Of a stretch of DNA of 40,207 nt, positions 26,951 through 35,945 are shown one piece after another. Every line of letters starts with the position of its first letter. The first letter of the stretch is position 1. The stretch covers positions 1 through 40,207 of the forward strand of contig JAJDEI010000019.1 of NCBI GenBank assembly GCA_029259845.1. The letters are read 5' to 3'. The position numbers were made by a program, and so were the translations under genes. The notes under the pieces are model-generated. The model did not search any database. It had not been told where the DNA came from and worked only from the letters and a program-made list of their open reading frames with translations. This stretch comes from Planctomycetaceae bacterium (GTDB lineage Bacteria > Planctomycetota > Planctomycetia > Planctomycetales > Planctomycetaceae).

Positions 26951-27430
26951 ATGATGCGCCGACTCAGACGCGATGCTTCTCAGCGCCGTCGCAGCGGTGC
27001 GACAGTCGTCGAATTGGCGGTCGTGCTGCCTGTTTTCGGCATCTTCCTGGCCGGGTTGATGGAGACCGGACACGCCTTCATGGTGATGCAGGTGCTCAAT
27101 TCGGCGGCCAAACAGTCCGCCCGAATTGGAGTCGTCGAAGGCAAGCAGACCGCCGATGTGACCGCGAAGGCGGACACCATTTTTTCGGCGGCGTTCGACC
27201 CGGTGCAAGCCACGGTCTACGTGAAAGACGCCTCGTCCTTCGACGTGGCCGGATTCGATCCCACTGGCCTGGACTACAATTCCTTGCCCGACATCGAGGT
27301 CGCCGACGCCGATCCGCGGCAGTTGTTCATCGTGCGGATTGAGGTCCCCTATGACGACGTCGCGATCCTGCCTCCGTTTTGGGTCAAGAACATTACGCTG
27401 TCCGGAATGGCCGTGATGAGGCACGAATGA
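26951..27430 (+). CDS. TadE/TadG-like pseudopilin, first of a pair
   Basis: The protein is 159 residues. The frame opens at 26900, but the ATG at 26951 with GAGGGGG about eight bases upstream is preferred. An arginine-rich start (MMRRLRRDASQRRR) leads to GATVVELAVVLPVFGIFLAGLMETG, a TadE-type segment (quoted in outline; about residues 16-41) with the conserved Glu after the small residues and one transmembrane helix. The rest is extracytoplasmic and beta-rich. TadE-like minor pilins belong to tight-adherence (Flp) pilus systems, but no tad assembly genes lie in the window. A similar gene follows 52 bases downstream. Confidence 0.85.
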   Translation: MMRRLRRDASQRRRSGATVVELAVVLPVFGIFLAGLMETGHAFMVMQVLNSAAKQSARIGVVEGKQTADVTAKADTIFSAAFDPVQATVYVKDASSFDVAGFDPTGLDYNSLPDIEVADADPRQLFIVRIEVPYDDVAILPPFWVKNITLSGMAVMRHE

Positions 27431-27482
27431 CGCCTCTTCGACTGACCGGCCATCAGGCGAAACATTCTTCTTCATACCATCC

Positions 27483-27995
27483 ATGAGTTGCACCATGCAT
27501 CGCCCTTTGACTCTCAACTCGACGAACCCTCCGCGAAAGCGCCGGCGGGGGGCAGCTGCAGTGGAATTCGCCGTGATGGCACCCGTGTTCCTGATTCTCA
27601 CGTTGGGATCGGTGGAACTGGGTTACGCCTTGAACGCTTCCAACACGCTTTACGGAGCCCTGAGAGAGGGCGGACGGCTCGCCAGCCAGGATTGGAGCAC
27701 GATGCTTGCGCCGGGTGAGACGGCCAATGACAAGGTGATCCAGGACATTCGGAACATGCTGACGGCGGCCCGCATTCCGGGTGACAAAGTCACGATCTCG
27801 ATTGTTGCTGCCGATGGAACGTCGGCCGGGTCCCCCTTCGATCTCGAAGACACGAACAACTACCTCGAAATGTTTAAGATTTCTGCGGAGGTCCCCTACG
27901 ACCAGGTGAGCCTGCTTTCCGGCTACTTCCTCAAGGGGCAAACACTCCGCGCCTCGATCAGCTTCCGCATGGGACGCGTGACCTTGGTCAATTGA
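27483..27995 (+). CDS. TadE-like pseudopilin, second of a pair
   Basis: The protein is 170 residues, paralogous in layout to its upstream neighbour. A basic start (PPRKRRRG) is followed by AAAVEFAVMAPVFLILTLGSVELGYAL (about residues 24-50), the TadE prepilin-like segment with its conserved Glu, then an external domain ending in SISFRMGRVTLVN. The ATG at 27483 is followed by another at 27495; neither has a strong ribosome binding site, so the exact start is uncertain. It is probably co-transcribed with the first TadE gene, and a hairpin with a T-run follows downstream. Confidence 0.85.
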   Translation: MSCTMHRPLTLNSTNPPRKRRRGAAAVEFAVMAPVFLILTLGSVELGYALNASNTLYGALREGGRLASQDWSTMLAPGETANDKVIQDIRNMLTAARIPGDKVTISIVAADGTSAGSPFDLEDTNNYLEMFKISAEVPYDQVSLLSGYFLKGQTLRASISFRMGRVTLVN

Positions 27996-28084
27996 CGTCG
28001 GCTCGGCTGGCTCACCGACGTCGCCAGGTTCGGATGCCGGATGTGTCGACCGTCCGAATGGCTGCGTCAGAAGCCCCCGTTAGC

Positions 28085-28107
28085 AGCGGGAGCTTGCTCC
28101 GCTTTTT
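28085..28107 (+). terminator. Probable intrinsic terminator of the TadE pair
   Basis: A GC-rich stem (agcgg..agc 28085-28093 against gctccgct 28096-28103, one bulged G, tight loop) runs straight into TTTTT (28103-28107). It lies about 90 bases past the second TadE gene on the same strand, as expected for a Rho-independent terminator. Confidence 0.6.
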
Positions 28108-28176
28108 CGACGGCACCTTGCCGGCAGCGCGGCGAGCACGCTCGGCTGCCAAGGCGACGGCAACCGTGTGCGGCTG

Positions 28177-28623
28177 TCAGTGCTCCTCGCGCACCGGGAA
28201 AAAGAGTGCCTTCTTCTCACCGGGCAGTGTGAAGTCGAAGCCACATCCCTGGAAGAACCGGTCCTCGGAGGTGACGACCATCACTTCGAAGACGTGACGC
28301 TCCGCGGCCAGTCGCAAGCACGCATCCACTAATCGCCGGCCAATGCCGCGACCCCGGCACTCGTCCGAAACCGCCAGGCTTCGCAGCTCCGCCAGCTTGG
28401 GCGAGTAAACCTCCAGCGCTGCGAACCCAACGAGTCGCTCGTCATCGGTCGCCACGAAACCGCTCGAAAGCAAGTCCTCAAGCTCATCGCTGGTACGAGG
28501 CAGCAGCCGCCCCTGCTCAACGAACGGCCGGATGAATGCCTCGACCGCAGGCAGGTCGTCGGCAGCCGCACCGCGGACGAGCAGCGGCGAATCTTCAGCG
28601 GCGGCGTCCCGGTCCCGTACCAT
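28177..28623 (-). CDS. GNAT family N-acetyltransferase (ArgA-like)
   Basis: The protein is 148 residues. The acetyl-CoA binding motif A is RSLAVSDECRGRGIGRRLVDACL (quoted in outline; about residues 83-105, R-G-R-G-I-G core), followed by the VMVVTSEDRFFQGCGFDF segment typical of GNAT enzymes. The N-terminal AVEAFIRPFVEQGRLLPRT segment resembles short N-acetylglutamate synthase-like proteins of arginine synthesis. No arginine genes are nearby, so the substrate is not certain. It starts with ATG at 28623 without a clear ribosome binding site. It is oriented toward the TadE terminator. Confidence 0.85.
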   Translation of the reverse strand: MVRDRDAAAEDSPLLVRGAAADDLPAVEAFIRPFVEQGRLLPRTSDELEDLLSSGFVATDDERLVGFAALEVYSPKLAELRSLAVSDECRGRGIGRRLVDACLRLAAERHVFEVMVVTSEDRFFQGCGFDFTLPGEKKALFFPVREEH

Positions 28624-28817
28624 GCGATCTTATGCAGAAATGAAAAAGGGCCGGAGAGAGGAGGGAAGGGGCGACGAGAACGGCAGCCGCCCTCCGGATC
28701 TATCCCGACACCGCTTGCAGATTCACACGACGTGCTGCAGTCCCGCGCTTCGATCAGTTCCGCGAAACCGCAAGCGTGATCGCGATTCGGCCGGGAAACC
28801 AGAAACGTCGCGGTTCC

Positions 28818-29171
28818 TTATTCGATCTCTCCGTCGAATTCCGCGGAGACATCGTCGTCCAATTCCGAGGCCGCATTCGCTGTCGACTTCCGAAACACCG
28901 CCACGAGGTCGTCGATCGGCACGACGTAAAGCAGGTTGTCCGACTCGAAGTCGACCGGAATTGCGTGCTTGGGATGGAACAGGACTTTGTCGTACTTGCG
29001 AACGGGGAACTCATCGTCGTTGGCGACTTCGAGGCTGATTTCGACCACACGGCCGGTGATCGTGGGAATCTCCGCCTGATCAGGCAGGACGATCCCTCCG
29101 CGCGTTGTCTGACGGCTCTCATCCTTGCGGATGAGGATGCGGGGACCCAAAGGTTCAACAAATTCGTTCAT
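28818..29171 (-). CDS. groES: GroES-type co-chaperonin, acidic C-terminal extension
   Basis: The protein is 117 residues from the ATG at 29171. A perfect AAAGGAGG site (29180-29187) eight bases upstream fixes this start, although the frame is open farther. The fold is recognisable from VEPLGPRILIRKDE, the mobile loop ESRQTTRGGIVLPD (about residues 18-31) that docks on GroEL, the GRVVEIS strand and KYDKVLFHP. The last 20 or so residues (ASELDDDVSAEFDGEIE) are acidic and go beyond a normal ~95-residue GroES. No groEL follows, so it is an orphan copy; many planctomycetes have several chaperonin genes. No CIRCE-type operator is visible upstream. Confidence 0.88.
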   Translation of the reverse strand: MNEFVEPLGPRILIRKDESRQTTRGGIVLPDQAEIPTITGRVVEISLEVANDDEFPVRKYDKVLFHPKHAIPVDFESDNLLYVVPIDDLVAVFRKSTANAASELDDDVSAEFDGEIE

Positions 29172-29370
29172 TGTGCTCGCCTCCTTTCCGCCATCGGGCG
29201 CTGAGACGCCATCTCGCTCAACAATCCTCGACTGAATCACATTTTGTTCACTGGAGATTATAGGAGTCCATCCAATGCTTGGCGACCGGAGATCCCGTTT
29301 GCTGCACACCTTATCTCCACAGAAATCCACACAAGTCGGGCGGCCCTTTCCCTTTGAGAAGAATTTTTCG

Positions 29371-32256
29371 TTATCGGATGCGGGGACGCTGCCGAACCGG
29401 TCGCTTTGCCAGCCCGAAGTGGGGATGAGATGTCGGCACAACGACCGGGCGGGATGACACCGGACTGCCTTCCGCCACCGTCGGCTTCGTTGCCATCGGC
29501 TCCGCGGTCTCTCGTCGAATCGTTCGCTCGATTAAAGCACCCAAAGGCCCGGTCAGCAGCGCCGGCAGGAAGACCAAATCTGCAAACAGTGCTGCCCCGA
29601 TCAGCGCGGCCATCAGCCATCCAAAGCGGCTGATCATGAGCAGCTCGGCCGGGTACAGCATGAGCAGCCCGAACCCGACGGCAGCGCTCGTCTGCCACAT
29701 TGCCGGTCCGCAGTGGGCCATCGACTCGACCACTGCCTGCCGCCTCCTCATCCCGCTACGCAGTCCTTCACGAAACCACGACAGCAGATGCAGCGTCCCG
29801 TCGACAGCAATCCCCAGCGCCACCGAAGCGGTCACCATTGAGCCCACATCGACCCGTTCGCCGCTCCAGGCCAGCAAGCCGAACACCGTTCCTACCGGCA
29901 TCAGGTTGGGCAGCATGCTCAGCAGCCCGGCCGGGACGCTCCTGAGTTGGGCCATCATCACCACGGCAATAATCACAAACGCCAATGCAAAGCTGTTAAT
30001 CAGGCTTTGCAGAACGGCCATCTGTGTCCGGAGAAACAACGGCACGGTCCCCGTCACGACATGTTCCGTTCCCGGATGCGTCCGGAGGACCGACTGGATC
30101 CGTGCATGAATCTCGTCCGTGACGTCGGTGAAATTCGCGTCACTCAGCATGCCCGCCTGTCCGGTGATCCGCCATAGTTCGTCACCCGTCCGGTTCAGGC
30201 CCGCGTCCCCCTCAGTCGACAAGTCGGCGTCGTCCGTGGCGACCTCCAGAAACGATTCTGTCCCGGCTTCCTCAGCCGACTTGATCCGCCGCTCCGTCTC
30301 CGTCGAACGTCGGTTGTATTTGATCTTCGCGAACGTGCTCGCATCATCGGGCGGCGCATCAACGATCGGCTGAAAGTCGGCCAGCGAGATCACCCCGCTG
30401 ATCTCCGGATGTTCGCGGATCGTCTGCCCGACTTCGCGGACCATCTCCAGCCGCTCGAGAAACGACGTCTCCCGCTGAACCTGCCGATTGAACCGGACAA
30501 CCGTCTCGATCGACGAAATTCCCGCCAGGCTCTGCTCAATCGCCTCGCTGTCCCGAACCACACGGGCCCCTGAGGGGAAATAGCGGATGACTTTCGTCTC
30601 CGTCTCGAAGTACACGAGCCCATAGGTGCACACGACGAACAACACCAGACATCCGCAGGTCACCGCCGTGCCGTGCTGCGTCAGCCGTTCCCCGAACGCT
30701 TTCCAGAACCGCGAGTCCACATCGCGCGCCTGGGGAGCCGGAGCGGGCCAAAGCTGCAGCAGCGCCGGCAGAGCGTAGAGCACCATCACCAACGCAATCA
30801 GACAGCCCACCGCCGAGTAAAACCCGAACTGCCGCACCGGCCCCAGATCACTCGTCAGCAGCGACATCAAACCGATCGCCGTCGTAATGCTTGCCAGGGC
30901 ACATGGTTGCCGCGCCCTCTCGACCGCCCGGAGAATGGCCGTCTGGGGGTTCTCAAGGGCCGCGTGTTTCCAATAGTTGGCGACATGGATCGCTCCGGAC
31001 AGGGTGAGGACGTTGAGTAACGTCGGCATCACCATCAGCACCATGTTCATGCTGTCGCCCGCGAGCGGGACCAATGCCGCACACAGAAGCGTCGAGTAGT
31101 AGGAGACGGCCAGAACCAGAATGCCCAATCGCAGGCTTCGCAGAAACACAAACGCCAGAAAGATCCCGACTGCTCCCGACAGCAGAATCACCGACCGCTT
31201 GTGCGGCCACCAGGAGCCGCTCGCTCGGTTCCAGGCAGCGTTTTTGACTGCCTCGTTGAGTTCCGAAGCCGTGACCGCCCGCCCCCCCAATCGCAGCGTG
31301 TCATCCGGAATTCCGACGGCGACTGCCGCAGAGCGAATCTCGCGGACGGCACCCGCCTCATCTGCGCGGCCCGCCTCAGACAATGTCACCAGCATGCCAA
31401 CCGGAGATCCTGGCGACTGGAAACATGCGTCGACGAGTCGCGATCCTTGCGGATCGGCGTCGCTCGGCTCACCTCGTACGTCTGCTGCCAGTGCGCAGAA
31501 ACGTTTCACTGGTTCCGACCAGGGTTGCATCCCCCGCCACGTCACCCGGAAATCGTGAGGCGGTCTCTGCAGAACCGGTAGGACGTCACCATCCGCCATC
31601 TCGGCATCAAACGACGCTGCGTCATCCTCGACGTCCTCTGCTGCGAAATCTTCCCTGTCTTCGTCGTCCGTCGTTCGGCCATCGGCGATTGCAGTACCGG
31701 GCGCCGGCCCGGCCGGCTCAAGGATCTTGATGCCGATCCCCAACTCATCCGACACGAGAGACGTCAGCCGCCGGACGGCCTGCGTCCGATGGGCGCGGCC
31801 CGCATCGGTCAATCGAACGTTGACCGGCCCTATTCCGATTAGCGTTCCGGTCAACCGGCGAACGGCTTCTTCGGGCTCCACACCGTAGCCGATCATCTTC
31901 CGGCAGAGGGCGTTTGCCGTGACGACCGACTCCACGAGTGGCGATGCGTTTCTGCGAACGCCGTCCTCATCGACCGATCCTTGCAGTTTTCTCGCCAGCT
32001 CATCGACGCGCGGATCATCGAGAGAACTCTCGTCCCAAGTCACCAGCACGCGGTCTTCTGCCGGGAAATGCTCTTTGAACCACGCCAGGATGCGAGCTTC
32101 GCGGTCATGCTTGGGGAGCCAACTTTCGACATCATTGGCCATGCGGATCCGCGTGAGCGTCAGCGCGATCATCGGAAGCGCGAATAGCATTCCGGCAAGC
32201 ACCCACAGGGAAACACCGTTTCCCCATCGGTCACGTCTCTCAAGAAAGCTTGTCAT
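29371..32256 (-). CDS. MMPL/RND family exporter
   Basis: The protein is 961 residues. One membrane helix (about 17-37) is followed by a large extracytoplasmic domain with an Asp/Glu-rich insert (about 197-230). A first membrane cluster (about 354-502) contains the sterol-sensing-like MVMPTLLNVLTLSGAIHVANY stretch, another helix lies at about 525-549, a second external domain follows, and a closing cluster spans about 742-920 (VGSMVTASVALGIAVDGTLHLLSWFREG in part). This two-cluster layout is that of MMPL/RND proton-driven exporters, which often move lipids or hydrophobic compounds. It starts with ATG at 32256, 323 bases after oleA on the same strand. A lipid-like substrate is suggested by that neighbour but is inference. 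Confidence 0.92.
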   Translation of the reverse strand: MTSFLERRDRWGNGVSLWVLAGMLFALPMIALTLTRIRMANDVESWLPKHDREARILAWFKEHFPAEDRVLVTWDESSLDDPRVDELARKLQGSVDEDGVRRNASPLVESVVTANALCRKMIGYGVEPEEAVRRLTGTLIGIGPVNVRLTDAGRAHRTQAVRRLTSLVSDELGIGIKILEPAGPAPGTAIADGRTTDDEDREDFAAEDVEDDAASFDAEMADGDVLPVLQRPPHDFRVTWRGMQPWSEPVKRFCALAADVRGEPSDADPQGSRLVDACFQSPGSPVGMLVTLSEAGRADEAGAVREIRSAAVAVGIPDDTLRLGGRAVTASELNEAVKNAAWNRASGSWWPHKRSVILLSGAVGIFLAFVFLRSLRLGILVLAVSYYSTLLCAALVPLAGDSMNMVLMVMPTLLNVLTLSGAIHVANYWKHAALENPQTAILRAVERARQPCALASITTAIGLMSLLTSDLGPVRQFGFYSAVGCLIALVMVLYALPALLQLWPAPAPQARDVDSRFWKAFGERLTQHGTAVTCGCLVLFVVCTYGLVYFETETKVIRYFPSGARVVRDSEAIEQSLAGISSIETVVRFNRQVQRETSFLERLEMVREVGQTIREHPEISGVISLADFQPIVDAPPDDASTFAKIKYNRRSTETERRIKSAEEAGTESFLEVATDDADLSTEGDAGLNRTGDELWRITGQAGMLSDANFTDVTDEIHARIQSVLRTHPGTEHVVTGTVPLFLRTQMAVLQSLINSFALAFVIIAVVMMAQLRSVPAGLLSMLPNLMPVGTVFGLLAWSGERVDVGSMVTASVALGIAVDGTLHLLSWFREGLRSGMRRRQAVVESMAHCGPAMWQTSAAVGFGLLMLYPAELLMISRFGWLMAALIGAALFADLVFLPALLTGPLGALIERTIRRETAEPMATKPTVAEGSPVSSRPVVVPTSHPHFGLAKRPVRQRPRIR

Positions 32257-32579
32257 GAGGGTGCTCGTTCACCGGAGCGGCCTCCCCCCGGCATGGCAGA
32301 TTCGGCGCACGGCCGGTCGTCACAGACGCCTCGCCGGCTCGAAAGATACGGGAGAGATGCTCCCGTCCTCAGTTTCTGATCGACTGATGGCCCCCGGCGA
32401 CTTCGCCACGCGGCGGCCAACCTCTGCCGGGCGGCCGAGATCACCACAAAACTGCCGGATCGGAGAATCTGACCGGCAAACCGAACGACGGAGTGTAGGA
32501 AACGTTTGCCGGTCGTCCGTGTCACGCCGGTCGGCTTGCCGCCGACCATCGCCGGAGCTTGCCAAAGAAGACGTCCGCT
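32257..32579. other. Intergenic region between oleA and the MMPL exporter
   Basis: These 323 bases contain no convincing gene. A 7-bp stem with a 5-nt loop (acgggag 32348-32354, ctcccgt 32360-32366), followed on the minus strand by a short pyrimidine run, may partly terminate the oleA transcript. Alternatively the exporter may be read from a promoter here. Confidence 0.45.
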
Positions 32580-33626
32580 TCACCAGTCGATGCCGAGCAT
32601 TAGGCAATTCAGGCCGCTGCCAATCCCCAGCCAGGCCACACGATCCCCCGCCGTCAGATGGCTCCGTTCAGCTCCCAAGGCGGCTGCCGTCGGCAGGGCG
32701 ACCGCCCCAGTGTTGCCCAGAAACTCGACCGTCGGAAAGTCGATCGCCGGATCAAGGCCGAGCCCTTCCAACAACAGCTTGCGATGTGCCCGCCCCACCT
32801 GATGCGTGAACGTCTTGTCGACGCCGCCTTCGTTCCACCCGACCGCATCCAGAAACAGCGGCCATGTCCGCTGCGCGATTGCGATCCCCGCATGCAATAG
32901 AGCCTCGGAGTCCGTCTGCATGAACGGCCGATTGTCCCCCTGTGCAGACGTCTGCATGCCCCCTGCGCAAAGCTGGTGCTGCGCGCTGTCTGCCAGATAT
33001 GCTCCGCCAAGCAGGCGATGCCCCGCGCGGCTCAACTTGCGATCGCAGAGCACCACGGCCGCGGAACCCGAGCCGATTGTCAGCGACGCGAACGCCGGCT
33101 TCACGTCGCGGCGGGTGAGATTCGGGTCGTTCAGAAGGGAGCCGATCGTGCCTTCGACCAGAGGACGGCCGACCTCCGTCCCCACGACAACCCCGGCCCG
33201 CAGATGGCCCAATTCGATCATGTCGGCCAGCATCACCATTCCGTTGAGCAGGCCCAGGCACGCGTTGCTCACGTCGAGAACCAGCGCGTGCTCCGGCAAA
33301 CCGGAGGCGTGATGCACGCGGCAAGCAGTCGCCGGCTCCATCTGGTCTCGGCAGACCGAGCCGTGAATCAGGGCGCCGAGAAAACGCCGGTCGATCCCGG
33401 CCGCTTCAATCGCGCGGCGGACCGTCTCGCCGCTGACCTGTCCCGGTGTGGTCCCCGGATCGAAGAACCGCCGCTCGCGGATGCCAGTCATCAGTTCGAG
33501 CCGGCCCGCAGGCAGGTTCAAACGCTCGTAGACCGGCTGCAATCGGGCCTCAACCTCCTCGGACGTCACCACGTGAGGAGGGAGCTGACAGCAGACCGCC
33601 TCGATGCAAACGTGTTGGTATCGCAT
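32580..33626 (-). CDS. oleA: OleA-type thiolase (3-oxoacyl synthase III family)
   Basis: The protein is 348 residues. OleA condenses two fatty acyl-CoA chains to a beta-keto acid, the first step of long-chain olefin synthesis. The thiolase-fold catalytic residues are visible: Cys123 in [10 protein letters not shown], His275 in FTHQVGRAH and Asn305 in [10 protein letters not shown]. Glu97 in [12 protein letters not shown] occupies the place of the extra glutamate that separates OleA from FabH. The LGIGSGLNC ending (333-341) is also OleA-like. No oleB, oleC or oleD homologue lies in the window. It starts with ATG at 33626. A related beta-ketoacyl synthase III role cannot be fully excluded. Confidence 0.88.
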   Translation of the reverse strand: MRYQHVCIEAVCCQLPPHVVTSEEVEARLQPVYERLNLPAGRLELMTGIRERRFFDPGTTPGQVSGETVRRAIEAAGIDRRFLGALIHGSVCRDQMEPATACRVHHASGLPEHALVLDVSNACLGLLNGMVMLADMIELGHLRAGVVVGTEVGRPLVEGTIGSLLNDPNLTRRDVKPAFASLTIGSGSAAVVLCDRKLSRAGHRLLGGAYLADSAQHQLCAGGMQTSAQGDNRPFMQTDSEALLHAGIAIAQRTWPLFLDAVGWNEGGVDKTFTHQVGRAHRKLLLEGLGLDPAIDFPTVEFLGNTGAVALPTAAALGAERSHLTAGDRVAWLGIGSGLNCLMLGIDW

Positions 33627-33679
33627 CGGCTGCAGTCACGAGATGCCGGACGCTTGGCAAGATTTGAGATGGCGAGGTT

Positions 33680-33889
33680 TCAAACGCCGGCGGGTGTCTC
33701 TGCCGGAGCGACACCGTTCAGAATGGCTTCGAGGCCGTCCAGATCGCCGTACTGGTCTTGACGCCCCTGCTCGACTTCGTCGGACCAGTCCTTGATCTCC
33801 AAAGCGATCGAACTGCGCACATAACGCAATCCGGCCAACAGGTAATCTCGCTGCTGGGGGTCCAATTCAATCGTGATGTTCTCTCGCAT
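33680..33889 (-). CDS. Small conserved-looking hypothetical protein
   Basis: The protein is 69 residues from the ATG at 33889; a TTG at 33913 would add eight residues. The sequence is acidic and mostly helical (LDPQQRDYLLAGLRYVRSSIALEI...WSDEVEQGR), with a short EAILNGV segment near the end. No membrane segment, signal or known domain is visible. It lies about 50 bases before oleA on the same strand and might be co-transcribed with it. Its good codon character makes it more credible than other short frames here, but it may be an unrelated small protein. Confidence 0.6.
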   Translation of the reverse strand: MRENITIELDPQQRDYLLAGLRYVRSSIALEIKDWSDEVEQGRQDQYGDLDGLEAILNGVAPAETPAGV

Positions 33890-34478
33890 GACGTCTGACT
33901 TTCGGGATGACAAGGGGCGAGTTCTCCGGGCACCCGGCCGCGTTCCCTCGGCGTGCTCCCATCGTACTCTACCCCGATCGGATTCTCAATTGTCACGCCC
34001 CGTCCTGGGACCGCACCAAAACCTTGCTTCTCGCCTCTCCAACACGCGCAGCCTCTCCCGGACTACCCGCCCACGTTCGACACGCTCGCCGTCGGTTCAC
34101 TTTCCGTTGGCTCGTTCTCCTGCGGCTCGCTTTCCGTTGGCTCGTTTTCCATCGGTGCCGTGCAACGTTCATCGAATCAACCGACCGGCAAACTTCGCCG
34201 ATCAACGAGGTCTCCCTGCGATCCACACAGCCGGGCGACCGTTACCACCGCTGGACACACACCCGCCGCTGCAACTGTGACCCGTAAGGTGATTTCGATT
34301 TCGCGACAGCTCTCACAGTTCCCAGCCGTTCCGCATCTTCACCGGTGTTGGAGGTTCGTTCTTCATTTAATCTCGCGGTCGTTCCGATTCCCGGCAAACG
34401 AATTCCGAACGCCGCGCTCCGACCCGGATCACCCGGACAGCCCCAATCGTACGCAACCATATCCCCTTCCCCGCCGGC
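33890..34478. other. Gene-poor stretch between floA and the small ORF
   Basis: I find no convincing gene in these 589 bases. Plus- and minus-strand frames across it are driven by a short tandem repeat and give low-complexity Ser/Gly or Arg/Lys proteins. The region must hold the promoter of the 69-residue gene and the 3' end of the floA transcript. Confidence 0.55.
34091..34150. repeat. 15-bp tandem repeat, four units
   Basis: Four degenerate 15-bp units (34091-34105, 34106-34120, 34121-34135, 34136-34150) follow a gtcggctcgctttcc-like consensus; units two and four are nearly identical (gttggctcgttctcc, gttggctcgttttcc). The repeat lies in noncoding DNA downstream of floA. Confidence 0.75.
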
Positions 34479-35447
34479 TCAGCCCGACCGGCCGTTCGCT
34501 GAGCGAAGATTCCCGCTGCGAAACGCGTCCGCCATTGCCTTGGGAATTTCCGCCTCGGCGAGGACGACCTTTGCCCGGTTCTCCTGAGTGAGCGCCTGCA
34601 TCTGCTGTTCGTTGGCGACCGCTTCGGCCCGTCGCTGTTCTGCCTTGGCGCGGGCCACGCGCACATCCGCTTCCGCCTGATCCGCCTGCAGCCTTGCGCC
34701 CACGTTATCGCCCACGTCGATGTCCGCAATGTCGATCGACACGATCTCGTAAGCCGTCTGCGAATCGAGTCCCTTTGCCATCACGGCCTGGGCAATCATC
34801 ATCGGATTCGCCAGCACGGTTTTGTGACTCTCACAGGATCCGATGGCCGAAACGATCCCCTCGCCCACGCGGGCAATCACGGTCTCCTCCGTTGCTCCCC
34901 CGACCAGTTGGCTCAGATTGGTGCGAACGGTCACCCGGGCACGCGCCTTCAGTTGGATGCCGTCCCGCGCCACGCCGTCGAGCGTGGTCCGTCCGTGCCT
35001 TCTTGGGTCGGGACAGTCAATGACCTTGGGGTCCACACTCGTGTGGACCGCTTCCACAATGTTTCGGCCGGCAAGGTCGATCGCTGCCGCCGTGTCCCAG
35101 TCAAGATTGATATTGGCCCGGTGGGCCGCAATGAGGGCACGGACCACCCGTTGGACATTCCCGCCCGCCAGATAGTGGGCTTCCAGGGCGGACGTCGGCA
35201 TCGACGGCAGCCCCGCTTGCACGCTCCAGATTTTCGTGTCGACGATCACGTGTGGGTTCACTTTCCGCAGCTTCATGAACACCAGGTTCAACGGCCCAAT
35301 CCGCGCACCGGTGACAAAACCACGCAGCCACAACTTGAAGTACGCCGCGAACATCACAGCGAAGATCATGCCGATCAGCACCATGAATCCGATCAGCATC
35401 CACATCGCCAACTGCGCGAACGTCAGAGAATCTTGAGCGAGCAGCAC
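34479..35447 (-). CDS. floA: Flotillin-like protein FloA
   Basis: The protein is 322 residues, belonging to the UPF0365/YqfA family that scaffolds functional membrane microdomains. It has an N-terminal membrane hairpin (about residues 12-36, [20 protein letters not shown] in part), then an SPFH-like region ([34 protein letters not shown]), the conserved [25 protein letters not shown] stretch (in part) and a C-terminal helical [21 protein letters not shown] segment. It begins with GTG at 35447, supported by GGGGAGG (35454-35460) six bases upstream. FloA length is about 330, so it is complete. No nfeD-type partner gene is adjacent within the window. Confidence 0.93.
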   Translation of the reverse strand: MLLAQDSLTFAQLAMWMLIGFMVLIGMIFAVMFAAYFKLWLRGFVTGARIGPLNLVFMKLRKVNPHVIVDTKIWSVQAGLPSMPTSALEAHYLAGGNVQRVVRALIAAHRANINLDWDTAAAIDLAGRNIVEAVHTSVDPKVIDCPDPRRHGRTTLDGVARDGIQLKARARVTVRTNLSQLVGGATEETVIARVGEGIVSAIGSCESHKTVLANPMMIAQAVMAKGLDSQTAYEIVSIDIADIDVGDNVGARLQADQAEADVRVARAKAEQRRAEAVANEQQMQALTQENRAKVVLAEAEIPKAMADAFRSGNLRSANGRSG

Positions 35448-35945
35448 AGCGCACCTCCCCGGGGAAACGAAACCCCAACCACCAGTCGTGAACGATCAAG
35501 CGACCGTTCGTGGCCATCTCAATCAGGAAACTTCGAGGCTGCATTGTAGAAGGGACACCGCTGATTGCAAATTCTACGCCCAATTCGAGGGCAGCGTGCG
35601 TGTCCGCGCTGGGTTGGCACCGGGTGGCTGCGGCGTTGTTGAGGCAACGGGCACGTCTCCTCAGTCCGACACCAGGGGCCGTGACGCGGATCGTTCGCCG
35701 TCCACAGCCCCAGAGTTCCATGCGGGTCGCCAATCATCGATCTCCGATCGCCCCAGCCACGCCTGCCGCGCTGACGGGAGGGGATCCTGGACAGGCAGAC
35801 GCGGCTGCTGTGGTGGGTGGTCGGGTGATGGCGTGACAGGGGCGGCGTGTTGGGGCGGCGGCATATTGGGGTGGCGGCGTGGCCGAGGCCCTCAGAGGCC
35901 GGAGCGTGCGCGTCCAGCCAGGTAGGGTGGGTGGCCCTTGATCAA
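35448..35945. other. Intergenic region between floA and the insertion sequence
   Basis: These 498 bases upstream of floA contain no recognisable gene; the plus-strand frames are low-complexity and lack ribosome sites. G-rich units (ggggcggcgt, ggggcggcgg, ggggtggcgg) cluster at about 35850-35885 and might form a G-quadruplex. A gtagggtggg fragment near 35923 resembles the repeat at 18019. The floA promoter should lie near the left end. Confidence 0.55.

Noticed and set aside
29172..29441. N-terminal extension of GroES
   Set aside because: A perfect AAAGGAGG site fixes the start at 29171 and the extension has no chaperonin similarity.
33953..34591. 212-residue plus-strand frame with GSLSVGSFS repeats
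   Set aside because: The repeat is a by-product of the 15-bp DNA repeat, the frame overlaps the floA end, and no start signals are visible.
35488..35925. 145-residue plus-strand frame upstream of the insertion sequence
   Set aside because: Low-complexity Arg/Gly/Ser composition, no ribosome binding site and no family features.
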